Shown: positions 1-8,018, counted from the first letter of the stretch. The stretch: 64,000 nt of DNA from Faecalibacterium gallinarum (GCF_022180365.1 NZ_BQKV01000098.1:124001-188000); one strand, 5' to 3'. Notes: generated by a model not told the origin, from the letters alone. Numbers and translations: made by a program.

Positions 1-44
1 TTCCCCCTCCAAATCTATTGAACGGGGAGAGAAAGGAACAAACA

Positions 45-1169
45 ATGCTGTACGATTATCTGGTGGTGGGCGCGGGGCTCTATGGGGCCGTTTTTGCCCA
101 GCAGGCTATGGAGCAAGGAAAACGAGTCCTGGTGGTGGAAAAGCGCCCCCAAATCGGGGGCAACCTCTACACCCAACAGGTGGAGGGGATCACCGTCCAC
201 AAATACGGCGCCCACATTTTCCACACCAACGACCCGGAAATCTGGGACTATATCACCCGTTTCGCCCGGTTCAACCGGTTTGTCAACCGCCCGGTGGCCA
301 ATTACAAAGGGGAGCTCTATTCGCTGCCCTTTAACATGTATACTTTTTATCAGATGTGGGGGACTGTCAGTCCCCAACAGGCCCAGGCCAAGCTGGAGGT
401 TCAGCGCCGGGAGATCACCGGCGAGCCCTGCAACCTGGAAGAGCAAGCCATTGCCCTGGTGGGGCGGGACCTCTACGAAAAGCTGGTCCAGGGCTACACC
501 GAAAAGCAGTGGGGCCGCCCCTGCCGGGAGCTGCCGCCCTTTATCATCCGGCGGCTGCCGGTCCGGCTGACCTATGACAACGACTATTTCGATGCTCGGT
601 ACCAGGGGGTGCCGGAGGAGGGGTATACTGCCTTGATCGCCCGGATGCTGGCGGGGGCCGAGGTGCGGCTGGGGGTGGATTACCTGGCCTGTAAGCCCTG
701 GCTGGACATCCTGGCAAAGCGGGTGATTTATACCGGCCCGCTGGATGCCTACTTTGGGTACCGGCTGGGCAGCCTTGAATACCGCTCTCTCACCTTTGAG
801 GAGGCGGTTCTGCCCCAGACCAATTACCAGGGGAACGCGGTGGTCAACTACACCGACCGGGAGACCCCCTGGACCCGGATCATCGAGCACAAGTGGTTCC
901 AGTTTGGCCGGGGGGCCGATGGGGCTGAGCTGGATAAAACGGTCATCAGCCGGGAATACAGCGCTGCATGGCAGCCGGGGGCCGAGCCCTATTACCCGGT
1001 GAACAACATTAAAAATGAAGCCCTTCGGGCCGAGTATCAGGAATTGGCCGCCGCAGAACCCCGAGTGCGCTTTGGGGGGCGGTTGGGGGAATATCGATAT
1101 TACGATATGGATCAGGTGATTGCCGCAGCCCTTACCGCCAGCCGGGAAGAACTGGGCCGACCTCTCTGA
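45..1169 (+). CDS. glf: UDP-galactopyranose mutase
   Basis: Predicted flavoenzyme interconverting UDP-galactopyranose and UDP-galactofuranose, the precursor of galactofuranose in surface glycans. The 374-residue protein opens with an FAD-binding Rossmann motif (VVGAGLYGA, residues 7-15), followed by the QIGGN segment and the KYGAHIFHT and NRFVNRPVA blocks typical of Glf. Length matches the family. The ATG at 45 is chosen because GAAAGGAAC lies just upstream; an in-frame TTG at 18 has no ribosome site. The gene stands alone before a terminator; what lies upstream is outside the window. It may serve the exopolysaccharide genes near 43-47 kb, but that link is inference. Confidence 0.95.
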   Translation: MLYDYLVVGAGLYGAVFAQQAMEQGKRVLVVEKRPQIGGNLYTQQVEGITVHKYGAHIFHTNDPEIWDYITRFARFNRFVNRPVANYKGELYSLPFNMYTFYQMWGTVSPQQAQAKLEVQRREITGEPCNLEEQAIALVGRDLYEKLVQGYTEKQWGRPCRELPPFIIRRLPVRLTYDNDYFDARYQGVPEEGYTALIARMLAGAEVRLGVDYLACKPWLDILAKRVIYTGPLDAYFGYRLGSLEYRSLTFEEAVLPQTNYQGNAVVNYTDRETPWTRIIEHKWFQFGRGADGAELDKTVISREYSAAWQPGAEPYYPVNNIKNEALRAEYQELAAAEPRVRFGGRLGEYRYYDMDQVIAAALTASREELGRPL

Positions 1170-1176
1170 CCCAAAA

Positions 1177-1215
1177 GAAAATCCGTGCGCCGAACAGGAC
1201 AGCACGGATTCTTTT
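1177..1215 (+). terminator. Rho-independent terminator after glf
   Basis: Perfect 9-bp stem AATCCGTGC/GCACGGATT (1180-1188 with 1202-1210) followed by CTTTT; an A-rich left flank may let it act from both sides. Confidence 0.85.
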
Positions 1216-1235
1216 CATGTTGTGAAACAAAGAAG

Positions 1236-1760
1236 TTAAAGCAATTCAGGCCAGTGCAATACAGTGTAGAGATAGTTTAATGCTTGTTCTAAAGAGGAGT
1301 AGGTTTGCTTTGTTGGGAAGTGGGCGGGATAGGAAAGGGTGCTTGTTTTGTCAAAAGATAAGCCTTGTTCTCTTCGCCAGATGTCCAACCTTTCCTCAAT
1401 AAGCCAGGCATCCTGCCGTATCTTAATGTTAGACTGGCGTAAATCAAGGGCCAAATAAACCGTGTAAATATGGCGCATAGGCACAAAAACAAGTTCAACC
1501 ATCGTGCGGTAGTCATGCTCAAAGAAAAATAGCAATTGAGAACCGGAACGATCCAATTCTTGGCGGGCAGCGTCTTCATCTGAGATTTGGGGTCTGCTCT
1601 GGATCGCTGCGCGCAGCGTTGGTAAAAAGAAATAGCAAGCCTCCGGTTCAAGGGATTGTTCCATTTCATGGATATATGCCTGTTGCCAATGCGGAGCGAG
1701 CAGGCCCTGCCGAGCATCTTCAATGGCAAAAAGCCAGTCCCGGATATTTTCTTCGATCAT
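1236..1760 (-). CDS. Hypothetical protein, 174 aa
   Basis: No family recognised. The protein is acidic and mostly helical-looking, with many Glu, Gln, Trp and Tyr residues and no signal peptide or membrane segment, so it is probably cytoplasmic. The ATG is preceded by AAAGGAGGCTGCC, an excellent ribosome site, which makes this a real gene rather than a chance frame. It converges on glf across the terminator and diverges from the small XRE regulator at 1875. Function unknown. Confidence 0.7.
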   Translation of the reverse strand: MIEENIRDWLFAIEDARQGLLAPHWQQAYIHEMEQSLEPEACYFFLPTLRAAIQSRPQISDEDAARQELDRSGSQLLFFFEHDYRTMVELVFVPMRHIYTVYLALDLRQSNIKIRQDAWLIEERLDIWRREQGLSFDKTSTLSYPAHFPTKQTYSSLEQALNYLYTVLHWPELL

Positions 1761-1874
1761 GGCAGCCTCCTTTGGCGATAAAATCTCAACTGTATATCAA
1801 TATACCCTATATTTCGGGAATATGCAAGTTGTTTGTGGACTCTATACTAAAAGAAAAAGGAAAGGGGGCCGGGC

Positions 1875-2108
1875 ATGATTTCTTACGAACCATTATGGGA
1901 GACGATGCGGCGCAAGGGGATTACCACCTACACCCTCATCAAAACCTATCATTTCAGCCGCGGCACCCTGGATTCCCTCAAGCAGGGGCGGAATATCTCC
2001 ACAGTAACCCTGAACGATTTGTGTAATATCCTCTCCTGCCCGGTGGAGGATGTGCTGGTCCACATCCCAGATCCGGACCCTGCTGGCCCGGATGAATCTC
2101 ACTCCTGA
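1875..2108 (+). CDS. Small XRE/Cro-type HTH regulator, 77 aa
   Basis: Single-domain DNA-binding protein of the compact Cro/C1 type: residues 5-62 form the helix-turn-helix fold, with the FSRGTLDSLKQG recognition region and the conserved LNDLCNILSCPVEDVL end typical of HTH_26 proteins. A GGAAAGGGGG-like ribosome site precedes the ATG. No sensor domain is present, and the last 15 residues are Pro/Asp-rich and probably disordered. Target genes cannot be read from the sequence; the divergent gene at 1760 is one candidate. A bidirectional terminator follows. Confidence 0.85.
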   Translation: MISYEPLWETMRRKGITTYTLIKTYHFSRGTLDSLKQGRNISTVTLNDLCNILSCPVEDVLVHIPDPDPAGPDESHS

Positions 2109-2121
2109 AACCAAACACGAA

Positions 2122-2163
2122 AAACCGGCCCGGTGCGCTCTCTGGAACGCACTGGGCCGGTTT
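2122..2163. terminator. Bidirectional terminator
   Basis: 16-bp nearly perfect stem (2122-2137 with 2148-2163, core AAACCGGCCC/GGGCCGGTTT) between convergent genes, with A and T runs on either side. Confidence 0.85.
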
Positions 2164-2182
2164 CGGATTATAAAAATAGTTT

Positions 2183-2383
2183 TCACTCAAAGATAAAAAT
2201 TTCCTCGATGGGGGCCCCCACCGCCCGGGAGAGGTCCACCGCCAGCTTGAGGGAGGGGTTATACTGGGCCTTTTCCAACCGCATGATGGTTTCCCGCCGA
2301 ACCCCCACCAGGGCAGCCAGTTGCTCCTGGGTCAGCCCTTTTTGCTGGCGGAAAGTTTTCAGCCTGCATTCAAATTCCGGCAT
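2183..2383 (-). CDS. Small XRE-family regulator, 66 aa
   Basis: Minimal Cro/C1-type HTH protein. Residues 8-60 hold the whole fold, with the LTQEQLAALVGVRRETIMRLE core and the LAVDLSRAVGAPIEEIF C-terminal helix usual for YgzD/YozG-like regulators. It starts 3 nt after the stop of the upstream membrane protein gene (2387-3055), so the two are co-transcribed. The perfect palindrome before the operon (3078-3110) is its likely autoregulatory operator; this pairing is inference. Confidence 0.9.
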   Translation of the reverse strand: MPEFECRLKTFRQQKGLTQEQLAALVGVRRETIMRLEKAQYNPSLKLAVDLSRAVGAPIEEIFIFE

Positions 2384-2386
2384 GGG

Positions 2387-3055
2387 TCAGCCCTCGCTTT
2401 CGCCCGTAAGTTCGTCGTGGTCGTAGCGGTAGAGCAGGTATTCACCCAGAAAAAGATCCAGCGCCAAGGTCAGGCAGACCAGCCCAAGATAAACCACCAG
2501 GGCACGCTCCATGCTGCCCAAAAACCGCCCCTGGGACAGAATCACCGTAAAAATCAGGATGAGCCGGAGGGCCAGGGCGTCCGCCCGGGCCGAGGCTTTT
2601 TGTTTGTTTTCCTGGTACCGTTCATCCATCAGGGTGTTGGACATCTTGCCCTCGTAGAAAAAGCCAAAGAACCCGAAAAAGACAAAGAACACCACCGGGA
2701 AGATGCTCCCATCCCTTGGGTAGGTCCAAAAGGCCCCGAACCCCAGAAAGCCAAACAGCCCCAAAAAGCCCAGCTTTGGGTTGAGGGCACGGGTGGTATG
2801 GGCTGCTTCGGCCCGGCGGCGGGTGTCAAACGCCGCCCGCAGACACCAACCCGCGAGACACAGGATGTAGAGAGTCAGGGCTGAGAGGGAGAGGATCATG
2901 GGCAGATCCTGGGGGCGGAAGGCATAGGACGAGAAGTCCATGGGTTCCACCAGCCGCCCGCCGTTGAAGCGGACCGAATACCAGACCGACACTGCCATGG
3001 CGAGAGCACAAACTCCGCCCAGGACTGCAAAAATTTTTGCTTGATTGCTTTTCAT
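2387..3055 (-). CDS. DUF3796-like membrane protein
   Basis: 222-residue integral membrane protein with about five hydrophobic segments. Its hallmark is the glycine/phenylalanine repeat LGFLGLFGFLGFGAFW near residue 90, followed by a second FFGFFGFFYEGKMSNT block; this resembles DUF3796 proteins, whose function is unknown. The ATG at 3055 is chosen because GGAGG lies 9 nt upstream; an earlier start would sit inside the inverted repeat. It is first in an operon with a small XRE regulator, a common pairing in Firmicutes that may be a self-regulated stress module. The family call is from memory of the motif. Confidence 0.75.
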   Translation of the reverse strand: MKSNQAKIFAVLGGVCALAMAVSVWYSVRFNGGRLVEPMDFSSYAFRPQDLPMILSLSALTLYILCLAGWCLRAAFDTRRRAEAAHTTRALNPKLGFLGLFGFLGFGAFWTYPRDGSIFPVVFFVFFGFFGFFYEGKMSNTLMDERYQENKQKASARADALALRLILIFTVILSQGRFLGSMERALVVYLGLVCLTLALDLFLGEYLLYRYDHDELTGESEG

Positions 3056-3077
3056 AGGAACACGCCTCCAAAAAAGA

Positions 3078-3110
3078 GATATATTTATCACTTTATGAGA
3101 TAAATATATC
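3078..3110 (-). promoter_or_regulatory. Perfect 12-bp inverted repeat, likely operator
   Basis: GATATATTTATC (3078-3089) and GATAAATATATC (3099-3110) are exact reverse complements separated by 9 bp, just upstream of the DUF3796-like/XRE operon. AT content and position suit an operator overlapping the promoter. Confidence 0.7.
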
Positions 3111-3245
3111 ACCATGAGACGAGCGTGTCAATGGGAAAGTGATGAATTTGTCTCTTTTCAATCTGCCCGGGGAAAAAGAAAAGCAGAAAACCACTCTCTC
3201 AGATGGGTTTTCTGCCTGTAAATCGAAACATAATTGTCCGGCAGA

Positions 3246-4430
3246 TTACTGAGCCGCCCGAGTCCTGCGGCGATGAGCGCGGTACCATACCGCCAGCAGA
3301 ACCACCGACAGCCCTGAGATCCCCGCCCCGAAGAGGAAAGCCCCCGGCAGGCTTCGCTCAGCCAGCTGGCCAAAGGCCAGATTGGTGCCCACGGCGATCC
3401 CGTCGGTGAAGATGGTCTGCACGCCCAGGGCCGTGGCGCGGTTTTTGGTCTGGATGCTCTGGTTTTGAATCTGCATCCGCAGGGGCAGCAACAGGCTGTG
3501 GGAGAGCCGCAGCAGCAGGATGGCCCCCACCGACGCCCCGGCCGAGCGGGTGAAGGCCAGCACCAGACAGGCGGCAGCAGCGCATCCACTGAACCCGAAA
3601 AGCGCCCGGGGCAGCCCCAGTTTATGAGTTGCTTCGGAAGAATACTGCCCGGCCATCCCCAGCAGAGTGGCCGCAATGTAGACCAGGCCAATCACTCCGC
3701 TGGTCATACCGCAGGCCTCGTATTGCAGCTGGTTGAGAAAGACGGTGATGGTCTGATGGGTTTCTCCCAGCAGGGCACCCGCCGCCAGAAAGAGGATCAG
3801 GCTGCGGTTTTGAAAGATTTCTTTCCATACGCTCCCGAATCCTTCGGCGGAACTCTCGCCGGAGGAGGCAGGAGCTTCCACGTCCTCAATCCCCAGCGCC
3901 AGCAAAGCTGCGGCGCCATAGCTCAGAACGGTTAAAAAGGCGGCCAGGGAATAATCCTCTTTTACCCAGACCGAAAAGACTACCGAGGCAAAGAGCAGAC
4001 CGGCGGTGCCCATGCTGTCCCAGACCCCAAAGACTTTTTGAGAGTCCAGGGCCCCCGGTGTCCCGGGCCGCCCGCAGGAGAGATAGAGGATGGTGCTGTC
4101 CACCCCCGAGAGCCCGGCGATCACCACGCTCAGCATCAGCCGTTCGGCCAGAAACCAGCCGAACCCCTCCGCCTGCCAGAATACCAGTTTGGAAGCGAAA
4201 TAGAGCCAGGTGCAAAACACAAAGGTCCGCTTGTAACCGATCTTGTCCGCCACCACACCCCAGGGGATCTCCAACAACAGGCTCAGACCCAGATTGATGC
4301 TTTCAATCAAGGTAATCTGCCCAATGGTCACCCCCCGCGCCTGGCGGTAGAGGGTGGCAATCGGCCCGTAAAAAACCATGCCCTGCAAAAAACAGAGCAG
4401 GTAGAGCAAACGAATATTCTTTTTAAGCAT
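3246..4430 (-). CDS. MFS transporter, putative drug exporter
   Basis: 394-residue major facilitator superfamily protein with about 12 hydrophobic helices. The loop after helix 2 carries GVVADKIGYKRTF, a good match to the MFS motif A (GxxxDrxGrr). A central acidic loop (EDVEAPASSGESS) separates the two halves. The ATG at 4430 follows AGGAGG at 11 nt spacing. The substrate is not evident; export of a ribosome-active drug is suggested only by the leader peptide and hairpins upstream (4522-4539), which look like ribosome-mediated attenuation. Single-gene transcript. Confidence 0.88.
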   Translation of the reverse strand: MLKKNIRLLYLLCFLQGMVFYGPIATLYRQARGVTIGQITLIESINLGLSLLLEIPWGVVADKIGYKRTFVFCTWLYFASKLVFWQAEGFGWFLAERLMLSVVIAGLSGVDSTILYLSCGRPGTPGALDSQKVFGVWDSMGTAGLLFASVVFSVWVKEDYSLAAFLTVLSYGAAALLALGIEDVEAPASSGESSAEGFGSVWKEIFQNRSLILFLAAGALLGETHQTITVFLNQLQYEACGMTSGVIGLVYIAATLLGMAGQYSSEATHKLGLPRALFGFSGCAAAACLVLAFTRSAGASVGAILLLRLSHSLLLPLRMQIQNQSIQTKNRATALGVQTIFTDGIAVGTNLAFGQLAERSLPGAFLFGAGISGLSVVLLAVWYRAHRRRTRAAQ

Positions 4431-4454
4431 AATAAAACAAGCCTCCTGACAAAG

Positions 4455-4517
4455 GCGCAAAATTGCGTACAACAACCAGGCCCCACCCCAAAGGGCGACG
4501 CCGCGAAAAGTTGTTGT
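4455..4517 (-). promoter_or_regulatory. Leader hairpins before the MFS gene
   Basis: Between leader peptide and transporter, ACAACAAC (4469-4476) is complementary to GTTGTTGT (4510-4517), and CGCAA/TTGCG (4456-4460, 4463-4467) forms a second small stem directly before the transporter ribosome site. Alternative pairing would allow ribosome-controlled expression. Confidence 0.5.
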
Positions 4518-4521
4518 TTTG

Positions 4522-4539
4522 TCAGATCGGCTTGTTCAT
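4522..4539 (-). CDS. Putative 5-residue leader peptide MNKPI
   Basis: ATG AAC AAG CCG ATC TGA, preceded by AGGAG at suitable distance, lies between the promoter (4606-4634) and the MFS start (4430). Such very short leaders precede many drug-inducible resistance genes, where a stalled ribosome changes mRNA folding. This is inference from layout; there is no codon evidence of stalling. Confidence 0.5.
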   Translation of the reverse strand: MNKPI

Positions 4540-4605
4540 GGTGCAGAATCTCCTGCTTTGTAATTGGTTTTGGGGGGCACTTTCCGCCGGCCCTGTCTGG
4601 CTTTT

Positions 4606-4634
4606 AGTGTAGCACGAATGATCGCCCATGTAAA
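4606..4634 (-). promoter_or_regulatory. Sigma-A promoter for the MFS transcript
   Basis: Minus-strand TTTACA (4629-4634), 17-bp spacer, TACACT (4606-4611). Transcription would begin near 4599, giving a leader of about 170 nt that contains the MNKPI ORF. Confidence 0.6.
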
Positions 4635-4645
4635 GAGGGTCAAAA

Positions 4646-5065
4646 TCAGAGAACTTTCTCATCCCGAAAAACCGGTTTAGAGCCATTCTCATAGGGGTTA
4701 TAGCGGCTGCGGTTGCAGCCGAATTCTTTTAATACCCGGATCTTGCCCTCCTTCGTCCATTCGATCAGAGAAACCCCGTCGAACTCGTCCTCGGAACCAT
4801 CCTTCATCTGGCTGTGGAAGTACCATTCCACCACCGACTGGTTCTCCCGGTGGAAAAACTGCCGGATCTCCCAGGCCAGCACCTTGCCCCGGGCATTCCA
4901 CTCCCAAAACCAGTGCTGGAGAACAGGCAAACCATGGTATTCGGGACCCCAACTCTCAATGTAATGCAGCTGGGGATCAAAGATATTTTCCATCTCCAGG
5001 TCCTTTTGGATCAGCCACATCTCAAACCAACGTCGTATTTTTTCTTCCCGCTGTTGTTCGTCCAT
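4646..5065 (-). CDS. NTF2-like/SnoaL-like protein
   Basis: 139-residue cytoplasmic protein of the cone-shaped NTF2-like fold: an N-terminal helix (RRWFEMWLIQKD), then IFDPQLHYIESWGPEYHG and the strand-rich end WEIRQFFHRENQSVVEWYF and DGVSLIEWTKEGKI, where residues of the pocket usually lie. Members bind or transform small molecules, but the ligand cannot be predicted. Monocistronic, with GGAG upstream of the ATG. Related proteins are annotated as SnoaL-like or steroid isomerase-like. Confidence 0.8.
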   Translation of the reverse strand: MDEQQREEKIRRWFEMWLIQKDLEMENIFDPQLHYIESWGPEYHGLPVLQHWFWEWNARGKVLAWEIRQFFHRENQSVVEWYFHSQMKDGSEDEFDGVSLIEWTKEGKIRVLKEFGCNRSRYNPYENGSKPVFRDEKVL

Positions 5066-5198
5066 GGAAATCGCTCCTTTCGGCGGTGCTTTTTCTCATT
5101 TTATCATAGCCACGCCCAAAACAAAACCCCCGGCTTTTTTCAAGGTTTATTTTGGGTTGCTGCCGGATCAGCTAATTTTTATTGAAGAGATTCTTCTC

Positions 5199-5705
5199 TT
5201 AGAGAATAATTTCATAGCCATATTCTCGCAGGGTACAAATTGAATCAATGGCTTCTTCGTAAACACCCGTCGCCTGAACCAGGCCGCTTTTTTCATAGAG
5301 CCGGCGTGCAGCCAGATTGGATTCCACTACAAACAATCGCAGACAATCCGCACCCCAAATCCGGGCGACATTCTGGGCATAGGCCAGCATTCGGCTCCCG
5401 ATGCCTTGTCGGGTATAGTGGATATTGACACCGAGACGGTCCAGATAAAGAGGCTGTGTTCCTTCTGTTTTCCAGTAAAGGGCGTTTGCCCCGGCGGATT
5501 CACGGCAGAGTGCGAACGCGGCAACGATGGTTTCCTGATTTGTCAGTATAAAAAGCCGCTGGGCTTCAATATCTGCCCCAAGAAATTCACATGGGTAGAT
5601 ATCATCCCAGATGGTGAGGCCTTGACGGTTCATATTTTGGACAATTTCCCGGTATACAGATTGAAGCTGTTGCAGATCTGCTTTTTGGGCAAGACGAAAT
5701 TCCAT
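5199..5705 (-). CDS. GNAT N-acetyltransferase
   Basis: 168-residue GCN5-related acetyltransferase. The acetyl-CoA loop is visible as YTRQGIGSRMLAYAQ (Q/RxxGxG/A), followed by the strand LRLFVVESNLAARRLYEKSGL that closes motif B. The N-terminus (FRLAQKADLQQLQSVYREI) is the usual substrate-helix region. The acceptor substrate is unknown. It lies only 16 nt after the start of the next GNAT upstream, so the two may share a transcript. Confidence 0.88.
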   Translation of the reverse strand: MEFRLAQKADLQQLQSVYREIVQNMNRQGLTIWDDIYPCEFLGADIEAQRLFILTNQETIVAAFALCRESAGANALYWKTEGTQPLYLDRLGVNIHYTRQGIGSRMLAYAQNVARIWGADCLRLFVVESNLAARRLYEKSGLVQATGVYEEAIDSICTLREYGYEIIL

Positions 5706-5721
5706 ATATTAACCTCTTACT

Positions 5722-6252
5722 TTATAGAGCATCGGCACCGTTTTGGTTTTCGGCCGGGATGCTGTAAATGAAGGAATGAATTTTCTCAGCCCAGCACTCC
5801 TGCTGAAACCCCAGTTTTTCCAAAAGGCGGATGCTGGGGATGTTCTCCGGCTCCACCAGGGCGACCAGGTCCAGCATGGGGAATTCTTCTCGTGCCCGGC
5901 GGATCAGGGCCGACAGAATCTCAAAGGCATAGCCCTTCCGCTGGTAGGGCCGGGCGATGGTATACCCCAGGGTGATACAGCGGTCGGATGGATTATAAAA
6001 CCAGCTCAGATCTCCCACCATCTGCCCCTCTTTTTGGCAGATGGCGTAGTGCTGCTCCGGTTCCTGTGACAAAAACCGACAGCTCCGAAACTGCTCAATC
6101 CACTGCCGGATGGCTTCCGGCGAGGTGTCCGCCCAGTGCTGGTATTGGGCGCAGAGAGGGTCGTTCCGGCAGGACCAGAGGGCGGGGGCGTCCTCCGGCG
6201 TCAGGCAGCGGAGCCTCAGCCGCGGGGTTTCGATCCAATAAACGGTGTCCAT
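5722..6252 (-). CDS. RimJ/RimL-type GNAT acetyltransferase
   Basis: 176-residue acetyltransferase with the RimJ/RimL-type opening WIETPRLRLRCLTPEDAPAL and acetyl-CoA site ARPYQRKGYAFEILSAL, then NIPSIRLLEKLGF. Such enzymes modify protein N-termini or small amines; the target here is unknown. The ATG at 6252 is chosen for the GGGAG site; a TTG two codons earlier is possible. Probably co-transcribed with the upstream YbaK-like gene (33-nt gap). Confidence 0.88.
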   Translation of the reverse strand: MDTVYWIETPRLRLRCLTPEDAPALWSCRNDPLCAQYQHWADTSPEAIRQWIEQFRSCRFLSQEPEQHYAICQKEGQMVGDLSWFYNPSDRCITLGYTIARPYQRKGYAFEILSALIRRAREEFPMLDLVALVEPENIPSIRLLEKLGFQQECWAEKIHSFIYSIPAENQNGADAL

Positions 6253-6285
6253 AGGCAACTCCCATTGAAATGGCCGTCAGCGGGT

Positions 6286-6762
6286 TCAGTCCTCTGCCCA
6301 GCCCTTGCAGACGTCGATCCACCCAGCGAAACCGGAATACCGTTCCAGCTCCGGGATGGTCAGCTCGATGGCGCTGTTGCTGCTGCCGCAGGCGGGGTAG
6401 ACTGTATCAAACCGTTTGAGGGATTCGTCCAGATAGACCGTGACCCCTTCGTTCACCGCAAAGGGACAGACGCCGCCCACGGCATGGCCCACAAGCTCGG
6501 TGACCTCGTCTGCCGAGAGCATCTTTGCCTTGACCCCAAACTGGGCTTTGTACTTGTGATTGTCCACCTTGGCGTCACCCGCCGCCACGATCAGCACGGC
6601 CCGGGCCCCCACCAGAAAGGAGAGGGTTTTGGCAATCCGGCCGGGCTCACACCCCAAAGCCTGAGCGGCCAGTTCTACCGTCGCGCTGGAGACCGGGAAC
6701 TCCAGCACCCGCCCCTCCATTCCATACTGTCTAAAATAATCTTTGACTTTTTCGATCGACAT
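6286..6762 (-). CDS. YbaK/EbsC-type aminoacyl-tRNA deacylase
   Basis: 158-residue stand-alone editing-domain protein of the YbaK/ProX family, which hydrolyses mischarged aminoacyl-tRNA such as Cys- or Ala-tRNA(Pro). Characteristic blocks are the conserved lysine in GRIAKTLSFLV, VAAGDAKVDNHKYK, and the GHAVGGVCPFAV loop that lines the active site, followed by VYPACGSSNSAIEL. Length fits the family. The ATG at 6762 is the obvious start. Which tRNA is edited cannot be told from the sequence. Confidence 0.9.
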   Translation of the reverse strand: MSIEKVKDYFRQYGMEGRVLEFPVSSATVELAAQALGCEPGRIAKTLSFLVGARAVLIVAAGDAKVDNHKYKAQFGVKAKMLSADEVTELVGHAVGGVCPFAVNEGVTVYLDESLKRFDTVYPACGSSNSAIELTIPELERYSGFAGWIDVCKGWAED

Positions 6763-6890
6763 ACTTTTTCTGCTCCATCTTTCTCAAAAACTGTCTCCAC
6801 CCGCAATTAAATGTCCGGGTATTTTGGGCTCATTCTAGCACGGGCGGATGTTTTCTGTCAACAAAAAACGGCAGAACTGAAAATTTCCTA

Positions 6891-6964
6891 TTGACAACTT
6901 TCCTTGTCAATGATATTCTGAAAATGACAAGAATCCTTGTCATAATGACAGCAAAGATTGTCAT
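6891..6964 (+). promoter_or_regulatory. Promoter with three palindromic operators
   Basis: TTGACA (6891-6896), 17-bp spacer and TATTCT (6914-6919) form a sigma-A promoter. Three inverted repeats share the TGACA/TGTCA half-site: TTGACAA/TTGTCAA (6891-6897, 6904-6910), ATGACAAG/CTTGTCAT (6924-6931, 6936-6943) and ATGACA/TGTCAT (6945-6950, 6959-6964). The first covers the -35 box. Likely autoregulation by the XRE protein that follows. Confidence 0.75.
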
Positions 6965-6980
6965 ATTGGGAGGTGCTGCC

Positions 6981-7196
6981 ATGCCGCTGTACAATCGCTT
7001 AAAGGAGCACCGCGCCCGGCTGGGGCTCAACCAGCAGGAGATGGGGCATTTGGCAGGGGTTTCCCGCCAGACCATCAGCCAGATCGAACGGGGGGATTAT
7101 TCCCCCTCGGTGACCCTGGCTCTCAAGCTGGCCCGGTTGTGCGGGGTGACGGTGGAGGACATTTTCAGTTATCAGGAGGATGAAACCCATGAATGA
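6981..7196 (+). CDS. XRE-family regulator, 71 aa
   Basis: Compact Cro/C1-type repressor: residues 4-65 include the HTH with LNQQEMGHLAGVSRQTISQIE and the LALKLARLCGVTVEDIFSY helix. GGGAGG precedes the ATG at 6981. The stop overlaps the start of the DUF3169-like membrane protein, so both are translated from one mRNA. Three TGACA/TGTCA palindromes in the promoter are its presumed operators, implying negative autoregulation. Confidence 0.92.
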   Translation: MPLYNRLKEHRARLGLNQQEMGHLAGVSRQTISQIERGDYSPSVTLALKLARLCGVTVEDIFSYQEDETHE

Positions 7197-7959
7197 TACC
7201 GTAAAGAAGGACAACAAAAAATCGCTGCCCCGGTTTCTGTTGCTGGTTTTTGGCGCGGCGCTGGGGGGTGGAGTGCTGGGTTTTTCGGGGGCAATGTTCG
7301 CCGACGAGGGCATTTTGGAGGCCATCCGCACCGGTCTTGTGTGGGTTTTGGAACTGGTCAGCCCCTGGGGCATCCTGGCCAGCGGGCTGTTTTTGCTGGC
7401 ACCGGGCTACTGGCTCTATCGCCGGGCTGCGGTTCAGTTTGCCGGCTGGGACGCCTCGGCCGATGAGGATGAGACCAGCGAGCAGATTGAGCGCCGCTTG
7501 AGCTGGGCGCTGCTGCTGGACAATTTGGCTATGCTGGTGGATCTGTTCTTCCTGGCGACGTCCTTCCTCTGCGCTCATCCTCTTTTGAATGTAGGGGTGT
7601 TTGTGGTCTCGCTGGTTCTGTTGACCCTGCTCCAGCAAAAGGTGGTGGATCTGACCCGCCGGATGAACCCGGAGAAAGAGGGCAGCGTCTACGACACCAA
7701 GTTTCGCAAGCGATGGTTGGAAAGCTGCGACGAGGCTGAGCGGGCCCAGATCGGCCAGGCGGCCTATCAGTCGTTTGTGGCCACCACCACAGCCTGCGGT
7801 GTGATCTGGGTCATCCTGGTGATGCTCAATGTTTCCATGGGAACGGGGCTTCTGCCCATTTTTGTGGTGCTGGTGATCTGGGGTGTGCTCCAGACCAGCT
7901 ATCTCCTGACCGTCATCAAGCTGGGCCGGGGCACCCGGCCGGGGGACCGCCCCGAATAA
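7189..7959 (+). CDS. DUF3169-like membrane protein
   Basis: 256-residue protein with six likely membrane helices in three pairs. The segment LTRRMNPEKEGSVYDTKF followed by SCDEAERAQIGQAAY matches the signature I remember for DUF3169, a family of unknown role usually encoded next to a small XRE regulator, as here. The ATG at 7189 is selected because AGGAGG ends 10 nt earlier; the ATG at 7180 is too close to it. The 8-nt overlap with the regulator gene implies translational coupling. Confidence 0.8.
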   Translation: MNDTVKKDNKKSLPRFLLLVFGAALGGGVLGFSGAMFADEGILEAIRTGLVWVLELVSPWGILASGLFLLAPGYWLYRRAAVQFAGWDASADEDETSEQIERRLSWALLLDNLAMLVDLFFLATSFLCAHPLLNVGVFVVSLVLLTLLQQKVVDLTRRMNPEKEGSVYDTKFRKRWLESCDEAERAQIGQAAYQSFVATTTACGVIWVILVMLNVSMGTGLLPIFVVLVIWGVLQTSYLLTVIKLGRGTRPGDRPE

Positions 7960-8018
7960 GCGCCGCCCGGGCGGGTGTTGGGGTTTTGTGACTTTGTTAC
8001 GGAAAAATATTTTGTTTG

